Shown here: positions 51,701 through 60,000 of the stretch, piece by piece
Layout: each line of letters opens with the position of its first letter
Position numbering within the stretch: position 1 is the stretch's first letter
DNA from: Strigamia acuminata
Taxonomy: Eukaryota; Arthropoda; Chilopoda; Geophilomorpha; Linotaeniidae
Length of the DNA: 60,000 bases
Direction of reading: 5' to 3'
Assembly: GCA_949358305.1 (NCBI GenBank)
Contig: OX442315.1
Span: forward strand, 12,056,427 to 12,116,426
Translations under genes and position numbers: made by a program
Notes under the pieces: generated by a model
Database searches by the model: none
The model's input: the letters and a program-made list of their open reading frames with translations, nothing else
What the model was told of the DNA's origin: nothing

Positions 51701-52499
51701 GCAAGTATTGCGAATGGTAGATGCACCGATGGCCAGTTCCTTCGAAAAATTGTCGCAATTCATACGAAACCACCAGATGTACATTGACGACCGGTACGCT
51801 TCAGACATTCCGATAGAAGAGCAAAGGGCACGAGATGAACAACAACGACACCAGTCAGACTACACTCGAGCTGGTGCAAAAATGATGCGCCCGCGTTCTC
51901 AATTCTCGCTGTTACGAGAGGAAACCTCCACCAAAAAACGAGAGAGTGGACATCCTCCATATCCACAGCCACGAATACCAATGCGACCAAATGTCAAATG
52001 GACACAATACCCAGGTGAATCCAGCGAGTCAATTGGAGATACTCAGATAATGCTGGCGGAATATACTGAGGAAGAAGTAGACAAATTGATGGATGCTGCT
52101 AGTGTGTTATTCACGAAAAATAATCCAGCAATAACAAAATATAAGCCTCCAATGCAAGTGAGGCAACCACAGCAAACGAGCTTGCAACCGCAGATGAAAG
52201 GAAATACGTCCTTCCTTCCAAAACCATTTTCAGTCGATTTCAAAAAAGAAAATAATAAATCGCAAATTGGAGAAAAAACGGAACAAACTTCAACTCCAAG
52301 TAACCCTGATGATGGCAATAAGGCCAATCAAATAAAGTTGACTCCAGACAATGCACCATGCCACAATTGCGGGCAAATTGGACACTGGGCACGACAATGC
52401 CCACATCCTAAGAGATTGATGTCTGCAGAAGAAATGGAGCAACTTGTAAACTCCTTATCCGAAAGTATCACAAAAAACTTGAACGCGCGGGCTCAATAA
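48723..52499 (+). CDS. gag: gypsy Gag, unusually large (1258 aa)
   Basis: Layout: RG-rich basic N-terminus (RGRGNGRGPRTRGGR), a charged coiled coil (about 140-390, rich in E, K, R, A), a Q/N/R/E-rich disordered region, then Arg-Asp-Ser tandem repeats (about 670-760, units such as RRDDSRGQYDDSQ). The capsid-like region is at about 865-1040 (ATNWLRKNNFTHWDEFVKAF) and one zinc knuckle, CHNCGQIGHWARQC, at about 1212-1225. Ty3/gypsy Gags are usually 300-500 aa; the extra length lies N-terminal to the capsid. The stop sits inside the stem-loop of the frameshift signal. Confidence 0.9.
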   Translation: MSQPQDSRRGRGNGRGPRTRGGRTTGAANVHPSSSSESDHADDTQAMTSKEFRLEVSPERQGEFWLKQTREESQDLLGKSSISGASSQHGDTPATVDSTPTSKIDLSHMTLEQVIAVARKRGRLVRAYKQQASGRARDEAESSGENSPTRHKLARARQRIADVMKEMEDSLQERHQQYEEGVQLSDEDVAQITAAMADRARRLQLAHSEEFQMLKRLKLEERHAKQAKFEAELAKKTTDEDIRAKKDQLDAEIRATKDRLEAEMRTMRNKLAAERLRQETEQKELRAQRKAQAVAEREAILEENRKIEAEKVRLETEKQELLAKQRAMESAESREIHYLRQAALEAQEAAERARQENEELKYLAQCRYQVPSNIPPHRPEVVNLSPESSRNSLKRKGEMDEKRDSKRASISPAKNPNVLDIIDQRNRQHLTNQSAVTDKKQGRVTGLDPADPQVWDKPKKMETENVRVSSAKNEGKSFDVYTEKPVDEDDPSYHRTYTLEEAVEHLSAAKERDRQREISRENEKQKFQHDQEVPEQDKSRNQNAATGHDEATGQASYTKVREYNDYLQGKYSQQPENVDPRNESGNQQGIHTHTEVRFSNETRSQYEREPRNESRYQQETDQQGAACFNNETRQQRNYEATGQHNLNRNESMERNNSSQRSDYQDESRQQRGSYWYEGYTQRESQGRRDNSQDRHDNSYRRRDYSEGRRDDSRGQYDDSQRRRDDSRGRYDDSNRRRDDSYRDQRRSRSSPPPTQQKEYENDQKYSNSDHFRQRDSDFSRSREERRRGGYFRQDDRDPPPTNPRTLPRSTEELEEIISRQIDSRLSQIPSKSQEMEEMLRKLIRKYCSSNWTHHYTPSHQIKWDRITPDMFDGGWQAGTQFLDEVMHLVINHEMDPDVTLKKLIPKMLVGSATNWLRKNNFTHWDEFVKAFMKEYGESNAMMIKYWDNHKQTLGEDIRTYLRRTEDLFTQLPYHISDFDKDRKFRNGLTPFSEQVLRMVDAPMASSFEKLSQFIRNHQMYIDDRYASDIPIEEQRARDEQQRHQSDYTRAGAKMMRPRSQFSLLREETSTKKRESGHPPYPQPRIPMRPNVKWTQYPGESSESIGDTQIMLAEYTEEEVDKLMDAASVLFTKNNPAITKYKPPMQVRQPQQTSLQPQMKGNTSFLPKPFSVDFKKENNKSQIGEKTEQTSTPSNPDDGNKANQIKLTPDNAPCHNCGQIGHWARQCPHPKRLMSAEEMEQLVNSLSESITKNLNARAQ

Positions 52500-52517
52500 A
52501 AGCAGTGGAGCTCGCGC
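52472..52517 (+). promoter_or_regulatory. -1 ribosomal frameshift signal at the gag-pol junction
   Basis: The slippery heptamer A AAA AAC (52472-52478) is in the gag frame, then a 6-nt spacer (52479-52484), then a 10-bp stem pairing 52485-52494 (gcgcgggctc) with 52508-52517 (gagctcgcgc), one G-U pair, 13-nt loop. The gag stop TAA (52497-52499) lies in the loop. The pol frame is open back through this region, so a -1 slip would give Gag-Pol. Confidence 0.88.
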
Positions 52518-55500
52518 CAACAAAAATTTCGGAAAATCTGCTACAAGCCCAACCAACATCAGAATTAACAATTGAAATGGTACAAGATTCGGATGGATTA
52601 TCGGAGGTCCAGCCAATAAATGAAGCCATGACGGAAACGCTGTTAATATCAGAAACATTATCAGAATCAAAGGACTTGCTGAAAAACTCTGAAAATTCGC
52701 AAAACATGCAGACAACACTGCCGGAAAATTCGGAAAATTGTGGAAATTTACAGAATGACCGATCATTAGATGGAGCAATATCAGAGACTTCATTAATATT
52801 GAAAACATCAGTGGAACCCGAGAATTTGACTGAAAATACCCAAGAAACTCCACCAACAGCAAAAGCGCCTAAGGGAGCACGGTTCATCAAAGACCCCAAA
52901 ACTGGAGAATATGTGCAATCAGAATTAGCTGAAAAATCACATAAAGTGATAGGAACTTTAGAAGGTGGAAAAGGGACAATAGTCTTTAACTTTGAAGACG
53001 GCGAAGTCGTAGGGATGAGATATCCGACACAAAAACCAGTGACGGACTCTAAACTGGAACAAGCCGAAACTTCATCAAAAATGAACATTCTGAAAGACAA
53101 TGGACCACTAAAAAACACAACTATTCCAGTAACACTCACGTCACCAGAAGCAATTGGCACAATGCCAAAAAGAGGAGAAATGATTTGTGAAATGGAATGT
53201 GGACAAATAGTAGGAATAAAATTTCCACCAGTAGAATTGGAAAATTGTCCAAAAATAAAAGAAATCTATGAAACAAATAGAACTTATTTCACAGCAGAAG
53301 TGACGGAAGCCCTTAAAAATGTGGAAATCACACAAGAAAATGAAGCAACAATTTTTTGGGCAAAGGTAAAAGAGACCTATGAGGAAACACCATCACTAGC
53401 AGCATGGATGACAGATACACCAACTGAGCCTGTGGAATGGGATCCATTATTGAAAGAGTTAACAACATTGGAGCCGGAAGGACCACGCATCAGAATTTTT
53501 AATATATTATTGCCAGAAGAAGATGTTTTGGAAGGGATGACAACAATAGACCTCCAAACAGAACAAGGATCCATCGCTGCCATGCTAGACTCAGGAGCCA
53601 ACCGTAGTTGTGTTTCATGGCCATTAATTCAGGCGATGGGATTGGAAAAAGAAGTGTGGCCCGTCAAGGCCAATATGGCTGTAAATACAGCAGATAAAAA
53701 AGTGCAACCGATGGGAACAATAAGGATGATGATTCGTTGGACCCATGGAATGATGCAACAGTATTTCCTCGTGTTACCACACGACATGAAATTCATGTTG
53801 GTTGGCAATGATGCCATGAAACGAATGAAAATACAGCCCAATCCGCTCAACGGCAAGTGGAACTTTATTTCAACGATCGACGTGCCACAACCATATATGC
53901 CACAATTCATCATGGATAAATATGAACAGAAGAAACTGGAAGAGCCAGAATCATTGCGAAAAACATTCCGAAAAGAGAGTAGTTTTTGCGCATTTGAAGC
54001 GAGATTGAAAGTTGGCAATGGCTTGCATGACATGATAGAAGAAGCCAAACTGCAACTAACAGAAGCTTTACAATTAGAGCATGTATTGAAGAAATATGAG
54101 AAAATTTTGAGTAAAAATCCAGGCAAGACTCATGTGGTACAGCACACCATCAATTTAGACACTGACAAACCAATAAGGGTTCCTTTTAAATCTTGGAATC
54201 CACAAAAAAGGGAAATATTGCGGACATTATGCCAAGAAATGATTGATAAGGGCTATGTAACAACTGCAGAAGGCGATTATGCGACAAGGATTGTGTTGGT
54301 AATGAGACCAGGTTCAGAGCCACGTCTCTGTATTGATTACAGAGCGCTGAATGAACACACTTTGTATGACCCGCCCCAGATGCCGACAATAACAGAAATT
54401 TTAAGAGAGCTCGGCGAATTTCAATGGGTTTCAACCATTGATCTAACAAAAGGATACTGGCAAATAGATCTGAGACCAGAAGACCGTCCGAAAACAGCAT
54501 TCTGGAGTCCGCAAGGCAGACTGATGTTTAACGTCATGCCTTTCGGGCTGGTCAACGCGCCAACCACTTTTCAGCGACTAATAGAAAAGGTATTAGGCGA
54601 AGCATTCCGAAAATATGCTTGGGCCTACCTTGACGATATTGTGATCGTATCAAAAACGTACGCAGAACACATGAAACATCTAGATTCAGTTTTAGGAAAA
54701 TTACAGAAAGCTGGATTGCATGTAAATCCAACAAAGTCAAAATTCTGCAGGAAGGAACTAAAATTTCTAGGGTACAAACTTGGAATCAACGGCTTAAGCG
54801 TAGACCCAGCCAAAGTAGCGGCCATAAAGGAATTTCCAGCGCCAAAAAATTTGACAGAGTTACAACGATTTTTTGGCATGGTCAACTTTTTCCATAGACT
54901 TCTCAAGAATTTGGCCACGGTGGCCGAACCTCTACGCCCACTCCTGAAGAAGGGGATAGAATTTATTTGGGAGGAAGTACACCAAGTTGCCTTTGATAAC
55001 ATTAAGCAATTACTGACCGACGCCAAAACTATGCACTTGCCAAATTTACACCAACCATTCATCGTAAGGACAGACGCGAGTAAGAAAGGATTGGGTGCTG
55101 CCTTGATGCAGATCAAAGAAATTGATGGACAGATGATTGAATCACCGTGTGTGTACCTCAGTAGATGTCTGCAACAGGCAGAACTTAATTACGGCGCCAC
55201 GGATCTCGAATGTTTGGCGGTAATTTGGGCGCTCCGAAAATTTAGACCATATTTGGAGTTCACAAGTTTCGTCGTGCAGACGGATCATGAGGCGCTAAAA
55301 TGGTTGATGCGACTGGAAGAGCCAGCTGGACGTCTTGCTCGTTGGCAGATGGAATTGATGTCTTATAATTTTACAATCCAATATTTGAAGGGGACTGCCA
55401 ACACATTAGCAGACGCATTATCTAGAGCACCAATTCAACTCATCTGCGACAACGAAGAGACGGGAGAAGCCGACGGTGACTTAAAATACTGCCCGACAGA

Positions 55501-57676
55501 ACCACGAAAATGGGTCGTGGGTAACTGGAATCAGTTGCCAAAACCTCAGTCGGATGAAGAACGATTAGTAGACGAGCAAGTCACGGCATATTGGAGTTAC
55601 ATGCATAATGCGCCGGCAGAAGAGTCGGAATTAAGTCCGGAAATTAAAGAAGTTCAATATTTGCCGACTTCCAAATGCGAAATGGTGACAGCATTTATTG
55701 CAAAAGTCACGGAGCAAGCCGACTGCATGCCTCCGACACGCGAAGAAATTATAGAGCATCAGAAAAAGGATCGCCATTGCCAATCAATGCGATACTACCT
55801 CGAGACAGAACAATTCCCAGCTTACGTAACAACACCATTACAAAAGAAGAATTATCGCATTTTGGCGACTAAACACATGTTAGAAGAGGACTTATTATTA
55901 AAATACCATCCAACATTGTCAGATGATTTAAGCGAGGATTCGCGAGCCCTGAAGGTCGTGATACCGAGATCACTAAGATTCCGAGTGTTATGGCAAATGC
56001 ACGGCCACCCACTCGCAAGCCATTGCGGAATTGCGAGGACGCTTTATCGAATGCGTCAGATTTATACCTGGGACGGAATCAAACGTGACACCACCAGATT
56101 TATTAAACACTGTCCGCGGTGTCAGGCGTGTAAACCTCGGACTAAAACACGAGTAGAAGCAGCACAGATTGGCCCATACGCACCTTTTGAGTGTCTAAGT
56201 ATAGATTTGGTAGGGCCATTGATTAGAACTGATGAAGGAAACAATTACATTTTAGTAATTTTGGATATAGCCACCAGATGGCCGGAACTTTACCCTTTAT
56301 CCGACCCCGTCGCACAAGATATAGCGGATTGTCTGTACAACACGTGCATGGGATGGGGATTCCCGCTCCGAATCGTATCGGACAACGGCCCGCAATTTAA
56401 GGCCCGAATATACCACGAATTCTGTAGAAAATTCAAAATTACTCCGCGATTTACGTCGCCATATCATCCGCAGGCCAACACGGTAGAAAGGACCAACCGC
56501 GATTTAAAGTATATTTTGTCAATTTTCACAGATATTCACAAAAGGTGGGACACATATTTAAGAGAAATTGCGTTTAGCATACGCACAACGGCAACAACAG
56601 GCCGCGATTATTCTCCAGCATACTTGAATTGCTGTAGAGAATTTAGGATTCCTTGGGATCCAAGGATTTTGGATGGAATTGCAAAAATAGACCCAAATAA
56701 GCCACATATTTACATCCAACGACTGGAGAAAATAATTAGAGATACATATCACCATATGATGGCGCACATAACCGACTTGCGCGAACGAGTGCAAAATCAC
56801 AAGATGGATAAAAAGTTTGACGACTTTAAAACAAATGATTTGGTATGGAAAGATGATCACCCATTATCAAAAGCGTCACAAGGGATTTCGGCGAAATTAT
56901 CCGACAAGCGGAGCGGACCATATGTGATCATCCAAGTCCACCAAGGAGGAGCAGTGAAGCTGCGACGGCTAAAAGATAATAAGATCTTTCGCTCCATTCA
57001 CATGTCCGAATTATCACCTTATTTCCCGGAATTTAATCAAGAAATTTGGGAAAAGGATCAAACTCAGAGCAATCCGAATGGAAAAATAATTAATACATTA
57101 TTTGATGAGCCAACAACATCCGAAACACAAGAAAATACGGAGACAGAAAATTCGCAGACCACTGAAATGAGTCGGATGAATAATAGTAATTCAGCGGAAT
57201 CACAAACTTTGAAACAAACACAAAGTTTGCAAGATTCGCAAAATTTAGAAGATGCACAAGAATCTCACACTTTGGATAACACACAAAGTTTGCAGGATCC
57301 ACAAACATCACAACAACAACTGGAATTACAGGATTTGTCAGGTTCAGACACAGCAGGCGTGAGTTCTCAAGTTTCAAGTAAACAAAGAAGCGGTGAAAAG
57401 GATAACAATTTGGAGAGCGACGAGGAGTTGGATGTAAATTCCAATGACAACACACAAGAAAGATTGCCACTTTTTCCACGGGACTTAAGTTTAGAAACAG
57501 ATGAACAAGTTGCGTCTTTTTCTAAAAAGAGGGGAGGAGTGGTAGAAAAGAAGAAAATAAAGAAATTTTATCAAGATTTGCGTGAAAAACAACCAGGAAA
57601 AATCAAGAAAAAAGCTATCTTGAAGAAATATTCACTTCGAGATAGGGGGAGGATTAAGCCTCCAGACTACCTCTAA
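52505..57676 (+). CDS. pol: gypsy Pol (protease, RT, RNase H, integrase; 1723 aa)
   Basis: The nominal start is a GTG; the frame is open upstream and is probably entered by -1 frameshifting from gag. Domains: about 350 residues of E/S/T-rich linker, aspartic protease MLDSGANRSC (about 360), RT with FGLVNAPTTFQRL and YLDD (about 708), RNase H opening RTDASKKGLG (about 856) and TDHEALKW, integrase zinc region (HCGIARTLYRMRQ ... CPRCQACK, about 1168-1210) and catalytic IDLVGP, VSDNGPQF and a Glu in ANTVERTNRD. A chromatin- or DNA-binding-type tail (RSGPYVIIQVHQGG) precedes a Q/S/E-rich C-terminal extension (about 1505-1723) with SLQDSQNLED-like repeats. No stop or frame break. Confidence 0.95.
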   Translation: MELAPTKISENLLQAQPTSELTIEMVQDSDGLSEVQPINEAMTETLLISETLSESKDLLKNSENSQNMQTTLPENSENCGNLQNDRSLDGAISETSLILKTSVEPENLTENTQETPPTAKAPKGARFIKDPKTGEYVQSELAEKSHKVIGTLEGGKGTIVFNFEDGEVVGMRYPTQKPVTDSKLEQAETSSKMNILKDNGPLKNTTIPVTLTSPEAIGTMPKRGEMICEMECGQIVGIKFPPVELENCPKIKEIYETNRTYFTAEVTEALKNVEITQENEATIFWAKVKETYEETPSLAAWMTDTPTEPVEWDPLLKELTTLEPEGPRIRIFNILLPEEDVLEGMTTIDLQTEQGSIAAMLDSGANRSCVSWPLIQAMGLEKEVWPVKANMAVNTADKKVQPMGTIRMMIRWTHGMMQQYFLVLPHDMKFMLVGNDAMKRMKIQPNPLNGKWNFISTIDVPQPYMPQFIMDKYEQKKLEEPESLRKTFRKESSFCAFEARLKVGNGLHDMIEEAKLQLTEALQLEHVLKKYEKILSKNPGKTHVVQHTINLDTDKPIRVPFKSWNPQKREILRTLCQEMIDKGYVTTAEGDYATRIVLVMRPGSEPRLCIDYRALNEHTLYDPPQMPTITEILRELGEFQWVSTIDLTKGYWQIDLRPEDRPKTAFWSPQGRLMFNVMPFGLVNAPTTFQRLIEKVLGEAFRKYAWAYLDDIVIVSKTYAEHMKHLDSVLGKLQKAGLHVNPTKSKFCRKELKFLGYKLGINGLSVDPAKVAAIKEFPAPKNLTELQRFFGMVNFFHRLLKNLATVAEPLRPLLKKGIEFIWEEVHQVAFDNIKQLLTDAKTMHLPNLHQPFIVRTDASKKGLGAALMQIKEIDGQMIESPCVYLSRCLQQAELNYGATDLECLAVIWALRKFRPYLEFTSFVVQTDHEALKWLMRLEEPAGRLARWQMELMSYNFTIQYLKGTANTLADALSRAPIQLICDNEETGEADGDLKYCPTEPRKWVVGNWNQLPKPQSDEERLVDEQVTAYWSYMHNAPAEESELSPEIKEVQYLPTSKCEMVTAFIAKVTEQADCMPPTREEIIEHQKKDRHCQSMRYYLETEQFPAYVTTPLQKKNYRILATKHMLEEDLLLKYHPTLSDDLSEDSRALKVVIPRSLRFRVLWQMHGHPLASHCGIARTLYRMRQIYTWDGIKRDTTRFIKHCPRCQACKPRTKTRVEAAQIGPYAPFECLSIDLVGPLIRTDEGNNYILVILDIATRWPELYPLSDPVAQDIADCLYNTCMGWGFPLRIVSDNGPQFKARIYHEFCRKFKITPRFTSPYHPQANTVERTNRDLKYILSIFTDIHKRWDTYLREIAFSIRTTATTGRDYSPAYLNCCREFRIPWDPRILDGIAKIDPNKPHIYIQRLEKIIRDTYHHMMAHITDLRERVQNHKMDKKFDDFKTNDLVWKDDHPLSKASQGISAKLSDKRSGPYVIIQVHQGGAVKLRRLKDNKIFRSIHMSELSPYFPEFNQEIWEKDQTQSNPNGKIINTLFDEPTTSETQENTETENSQTTEMSRMNNSNSAESQTLKQTQSLQDSQNLEDAQESHTLDNTQSLQDPQTSQQQLELQDLSGSDTAGVSSQVSSKQRSGEKDNNLESDEELDVNSNDNTQERLPLFPRDLSLETDEQVASFSKKRGGVVEKKKIKKFYQDLREKQPGKIKKKAILKKYSLRDRGRIKPPDYL

Positions 57677-58420
57677 AAATAGAAGGTAGCGACGTCACTC
57701 GGGAGTCCGGAAGTGGACGACGTCGCAGCTCGAACGTGATTGGTCGAGGCGAATCTCACTTGTTAACTTGACATCAAAACAATAGCAAGTTTAAGAAAGT
57801 CATCCCGGATTTTAACAACAAGGCAGTAAGAATAAGAGGGAAGAACGACCAAAAAACAAAGAAAAAGTGTGCAGCCAAGTGAAAGAAGGGTCCGATTAAG
57901 CGGAAGTTCATCTCAAGATGTTCGAACCACGGAAATCACCACCACCGAAAAGACGGGACCACAGTGAGGTAGTAAAATCGAAATGTGTCGAAAATATAAA
58001 TGGATAAGGAAGTATTTCTCTCATCGGGTGTGTTATTTGAAAGCGTTTAAAGTAATCGTGGAAATGACGGAACGAAATATGTCATTACAACGTGACAAGC
58101 TCGGCGAAATCGCGATTTAAAATGAAAAGGAGTCGAATGTCTTGAAATAAGTTAGAATAAAATTAGCTATCACTTAAATAACTGGTTTTATATGACGAAA
58201 GTACTAAGTTATTCGCCAAAATTACAAAAGAGTGGCATAAGAAGGACTCCTATCGCAAAAAGTAGCACGGAGCGCCATCTTGTGAGAAAATTTAGAATAA
58301 TGAAAACTCAAAATCAAGATAAACACGCAAAAATAACACACACATCAGAGAAAGATAAAAATACAATGAATTTAAGAGAAAAATTGAATTTAATAATGTT
58401 TTACATAGACCCAAGAAGCT
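57677..58420. other. spacer between pol and ORF3
   Basis: No recognised gene. A short Lys/Arg-rich ORF (58192-58455, 87 aa, MTKVLSYSPK) overlaps the ORF3 start in another frame and could be a leader peptide or chance. ORF3 is too far from pol for readthrough, so a spliced or separate mRNA would be needed. Confidence 0.5.
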
Positions 58421-60000
58421 ATGGCGTCGTGGGGAAGAATTTCGAGAGCGGCTAGATTGCCAAGGAATATCCATCGAGGGAGAATTCCATACAGATACAA
58501 GAGAGAATTCGTCAAGAGAGGTTTTACAGCATTTCAAGCACGCAAAGCCTTCACAACAGCCATCCAAAGATTTTGGGGAACGACGAAACGACTATTTAAA
58601 GGATTCAAAACATGTTTCCACGAAGTTTTGAGACAGATCCCAATTACAGAGGACACACATGGCCCAATTTGGAACCAGATGATAGGGGACGAATATCCAA
58701 TAGAAGAGGAGGAAGCAGCCGATCTCAAAATATACCAGAATCCTGCGACAAACAAATTTAAATTCGTGGAAGAGGTGATGGCAAAGCTGAAAGCCGGAGC
58801 ACCAGAAGTAGCGGCTAAATATATGGAGGAGAAGACAGCTTACCTCGAAGCTCAGGCCTTATTGCCTTCCCCGGAGTTAGATAAAGAGCCGCCATACTTC
58901 ATAAAGAGTCAGTACAAGATGCACCAACTCCATATGACGGGACTCATTGGCCAAAACATCACACCGCTCAATTTAGAAGGTGAGCCGCAAGCCGAGGATT
59001 TTGGACCGCTCGTGTACGCCAAACAACAGCGGCAGGAGCAGGACGAGTGGGAGGCAGCATTAGAGCAGGCGGCAGAAGAAACGGTGAAGGAATTGCACGA
59101 GGAAGTGGAGTTTCTGAAATGTGTCAGAACGGAAGAAGAGGAAACCAAACGGCGAGGAAGAGAAGCCAGATCACGAGGAGCCCTTCGTTACTCCAGGAGT
59201 GAGAGACACAAAAGGACAACTCCTCCTCGAAGAATCAGCCCAAAATATTATACCAGGGAATTCAGATCTAGGCGAAAAGAGTACAGAAGTGCGGAAATAA
59301 GTCCGAGAAGATGTCAAAGTCGAGATAGAAAAGAAAGTCCCCGACGAAGGAGTAAAAGTCCAAGACGGCAATATTTCTCTCGTCAAACGCAAATGGAGAA
59401 AAGATTAAGTCGAACAGACAAAGATTCAGAGAGGGAAGTAAAGAGGCATCAACGAAGCTCGGAAATAAGTCCGAAAAGGAATTCGAGGCGACACGAAACG
59501 ACAGAGCAAGAATACGTACCTAGACACCACCGAGCAACAGAGAAGCGTCCGTCAGCCGAAGGAAATCGAATTGAGCGGACAAAGAAGCGCCCACGGTCGT
59601 CACACCGCTATTCAGAAATGCGCCCAGCAAGAAAAGTGACAATTTCGGCAAGTAAAGATGAGACACTACAGGTGCAAATTCGCAGAAGTTCGTCGGACGA
59701 GTATTTGACGGCACATGAGATGGAGCTAGATCAATACGTGGTAATGGACGAGTGTCAACGTTCGCCATCGCCTGAGTCGGAGGAAGAGCAGCAATTGGCT
59801 GAAACGACTGTTCGCATTTTGGAGGAACGGGAGCCAACAGCGACAGTCATACACGACATTGAAAAACAACAGGGAGGTGAAACCAACAAAAGAGGGCCAC
59901 GAACACCACCTACTACCCCGCCAAGACAGCAGGAAGTACAGAAACCATCGCTGGCCACCCCTCCAAGACCGGACCAGGCGCCAAAGACACCACCACGGAG
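58421..60000 (+). CDS. gypsy ORF3, SR-rich protein of unknown function (526+ codons, 3' end not seen)
   Basis: ATG 58421 is the first after an in-frame stop at 58406-58408, and no stop occurs before base 60000. Residues 1-70 are basic (starting MASWGRISRAARLPRN, with many R/K and F). Residues about 70-260 look globular and helical (DEYPIEEEEAADLKIY, EDEW-type acidic helices). Residues about 265-430 are an RS-like domain (RYSRSERHKR, ISPRRC, SPRRRSKSPRRQ). After that come acidic and Pro-rich segments (TPPTTPPRQQ). I see no signal peptide or membrane segment, so it does not look like an Env. No family recognised; RNA binding or nuclear speckle targeting is a guess from the RS content. Confidence 0.8.
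   Translation, partial: MASWGRISRAARLPRNIHRGRIPYRYKREFVKRGFTAFQARKAFTTAIQRFWGTTKRLFKGFKTCFHEVLRQIPITEDTHGPIWNQMIGDEYPIEEEEAADLKIYQNPATNKFKFVEEVMAKLKAGAPEVAAKYMEEKTAYLEAQALLPSPELDKEPPYFIKSQYKMHQLHMTGLIGQNITPLNLEGEPQAEDFGPLVYAKQQRQEQDEWEAALEQAAEETVKELHEEVEFLKCVRTEEEETKRRGREARSRGALRYSRSERHKRTTPPRRISPKYYTREFRSRRKEYRSAEISPRRCQSRDRKESPRRRSKSPRRQYFSRQTQMEKRLSRTDKDSEREVKRHQRSSEISPKRNSRRHETTEQEYVPRHHRATEKRPSAEGNRIERTKKRPRSSHRYSEMRPARKVTISASKDETLQVQIRRSSSDEYLTAHEMELDQYVVMDECQRSPSPESEEEQQLAETTVRILEEREPTATVIHDIEKQQGGETNKRGPRTPPTTPPRQQEVQKPSLATPPRPDQAPKTPPR

Larger units (their letters stand above)
47568..60000 (+). mobile_element. Ty3/gypsy LTR retrotransposon, 3' end beyond the window
   Basis: Order: 5' LTR, short leader, giant gag, pol in the -1 frame (protease, RT, RNase H, integrase), a 0.74-kb spacer, and an ORF3 open to the last base. 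All ORFs are uninterrupted, so the copy may be active. The 3' LTR is not in view, so the boundaries and target duplication cannot be confirmed. It lies 0.8 kb after the peroxidasin stop in the same orientation. Confidence 0.92.

Noticed and set aside
58192-58455. 87-aa ORF just before gypsy ORF3
   Set aside because: Could be a leader peptide, but Lys/Thr-rich composition and the overlap with ORF3 give no positive evidence, so it is mentioned only in the spacer entry.

Overview
The window is animal nuclear DNA, most likely from an arthropod. It is AT-rich and full of introns and repeats, and it carries the 3' part of a peroxidasin gene split over at least 19 exons. Peroxidasin, a virus-like Maverick/Polinton, and a copia element whose primer site matches the anticodon arm of initiator tRNA-Met all fit an invertebrate. 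The sequence does not fix the species.

Layout. (1) 24-17248 is a complete Maverick/Polinton. It has terminal inverted repeats of about 136 bp and a perfect 6-bp target duplication (gcgacg at 18-23 and 17249-17254). Its genes are two small unknown ORFs, an adenain-like protease homologue, an integrase with chromodomain, a parvovirus-type phospholipase A2 ORF overlapped by a zinc-ribbon ORF, a packaging ATPase, a conserved 407-aa protein, minor and major jelly-roll capsid proteins, a basic glycine-rich protein, a second adenain-like protease, a long coiled-coil fibre-like protein, and a 1344-aa protein-primed DNA polymerase. This is the replication, integration and virion gene set of a polintovirus-like element. 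(2) 17255-21690 is repeat-rich DNA with a hAT transposase relic and a minisatellite. No exon was found in it. (3) 21691-46778 (+) is peroxidasin, from the LRR C-terminal cap to the VWC domain and stop codon; the signal peptide and LRR exons lie upstream of what can be seen. Its introns hold hAT and TA-type miniature elements with exact target duplications, a Tc1 relic, several minisatellites, and a 4.8-kb Ty1/copia element (36361-41135) whose two LTRs look identical. (4) From 47568 to the window end is a Ty3/gypsy LTR element: 5' LTR, a very large gag, pol, and a third ORF that is still open at base 60000.

How it fits together. Peroxidasin is the only host gene. The Maverick probably sits in one of its upstream introns, because the first visible exon begins mid-protein and no LRR exon was found in the 4.4 kb before it. 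The most interesting parts belong to mobile elements. The gypsy element has a textbook -1 frameshift signal (slippery A AAA AAC, a 6-nt spacer and a 10-bp stem that encloses the gag stop) and a long arginine/serine-rich ORF3 where an env gene would be expected. The Maverick has a PLA2 domain, two diverged proteases and a duplicated zinc-finger module in its polymerase. Several Maverick ORFs and the copia pol change frame at A homopolymers, so sequencing or assembly errors should be excluded before those breaks are interpreted.
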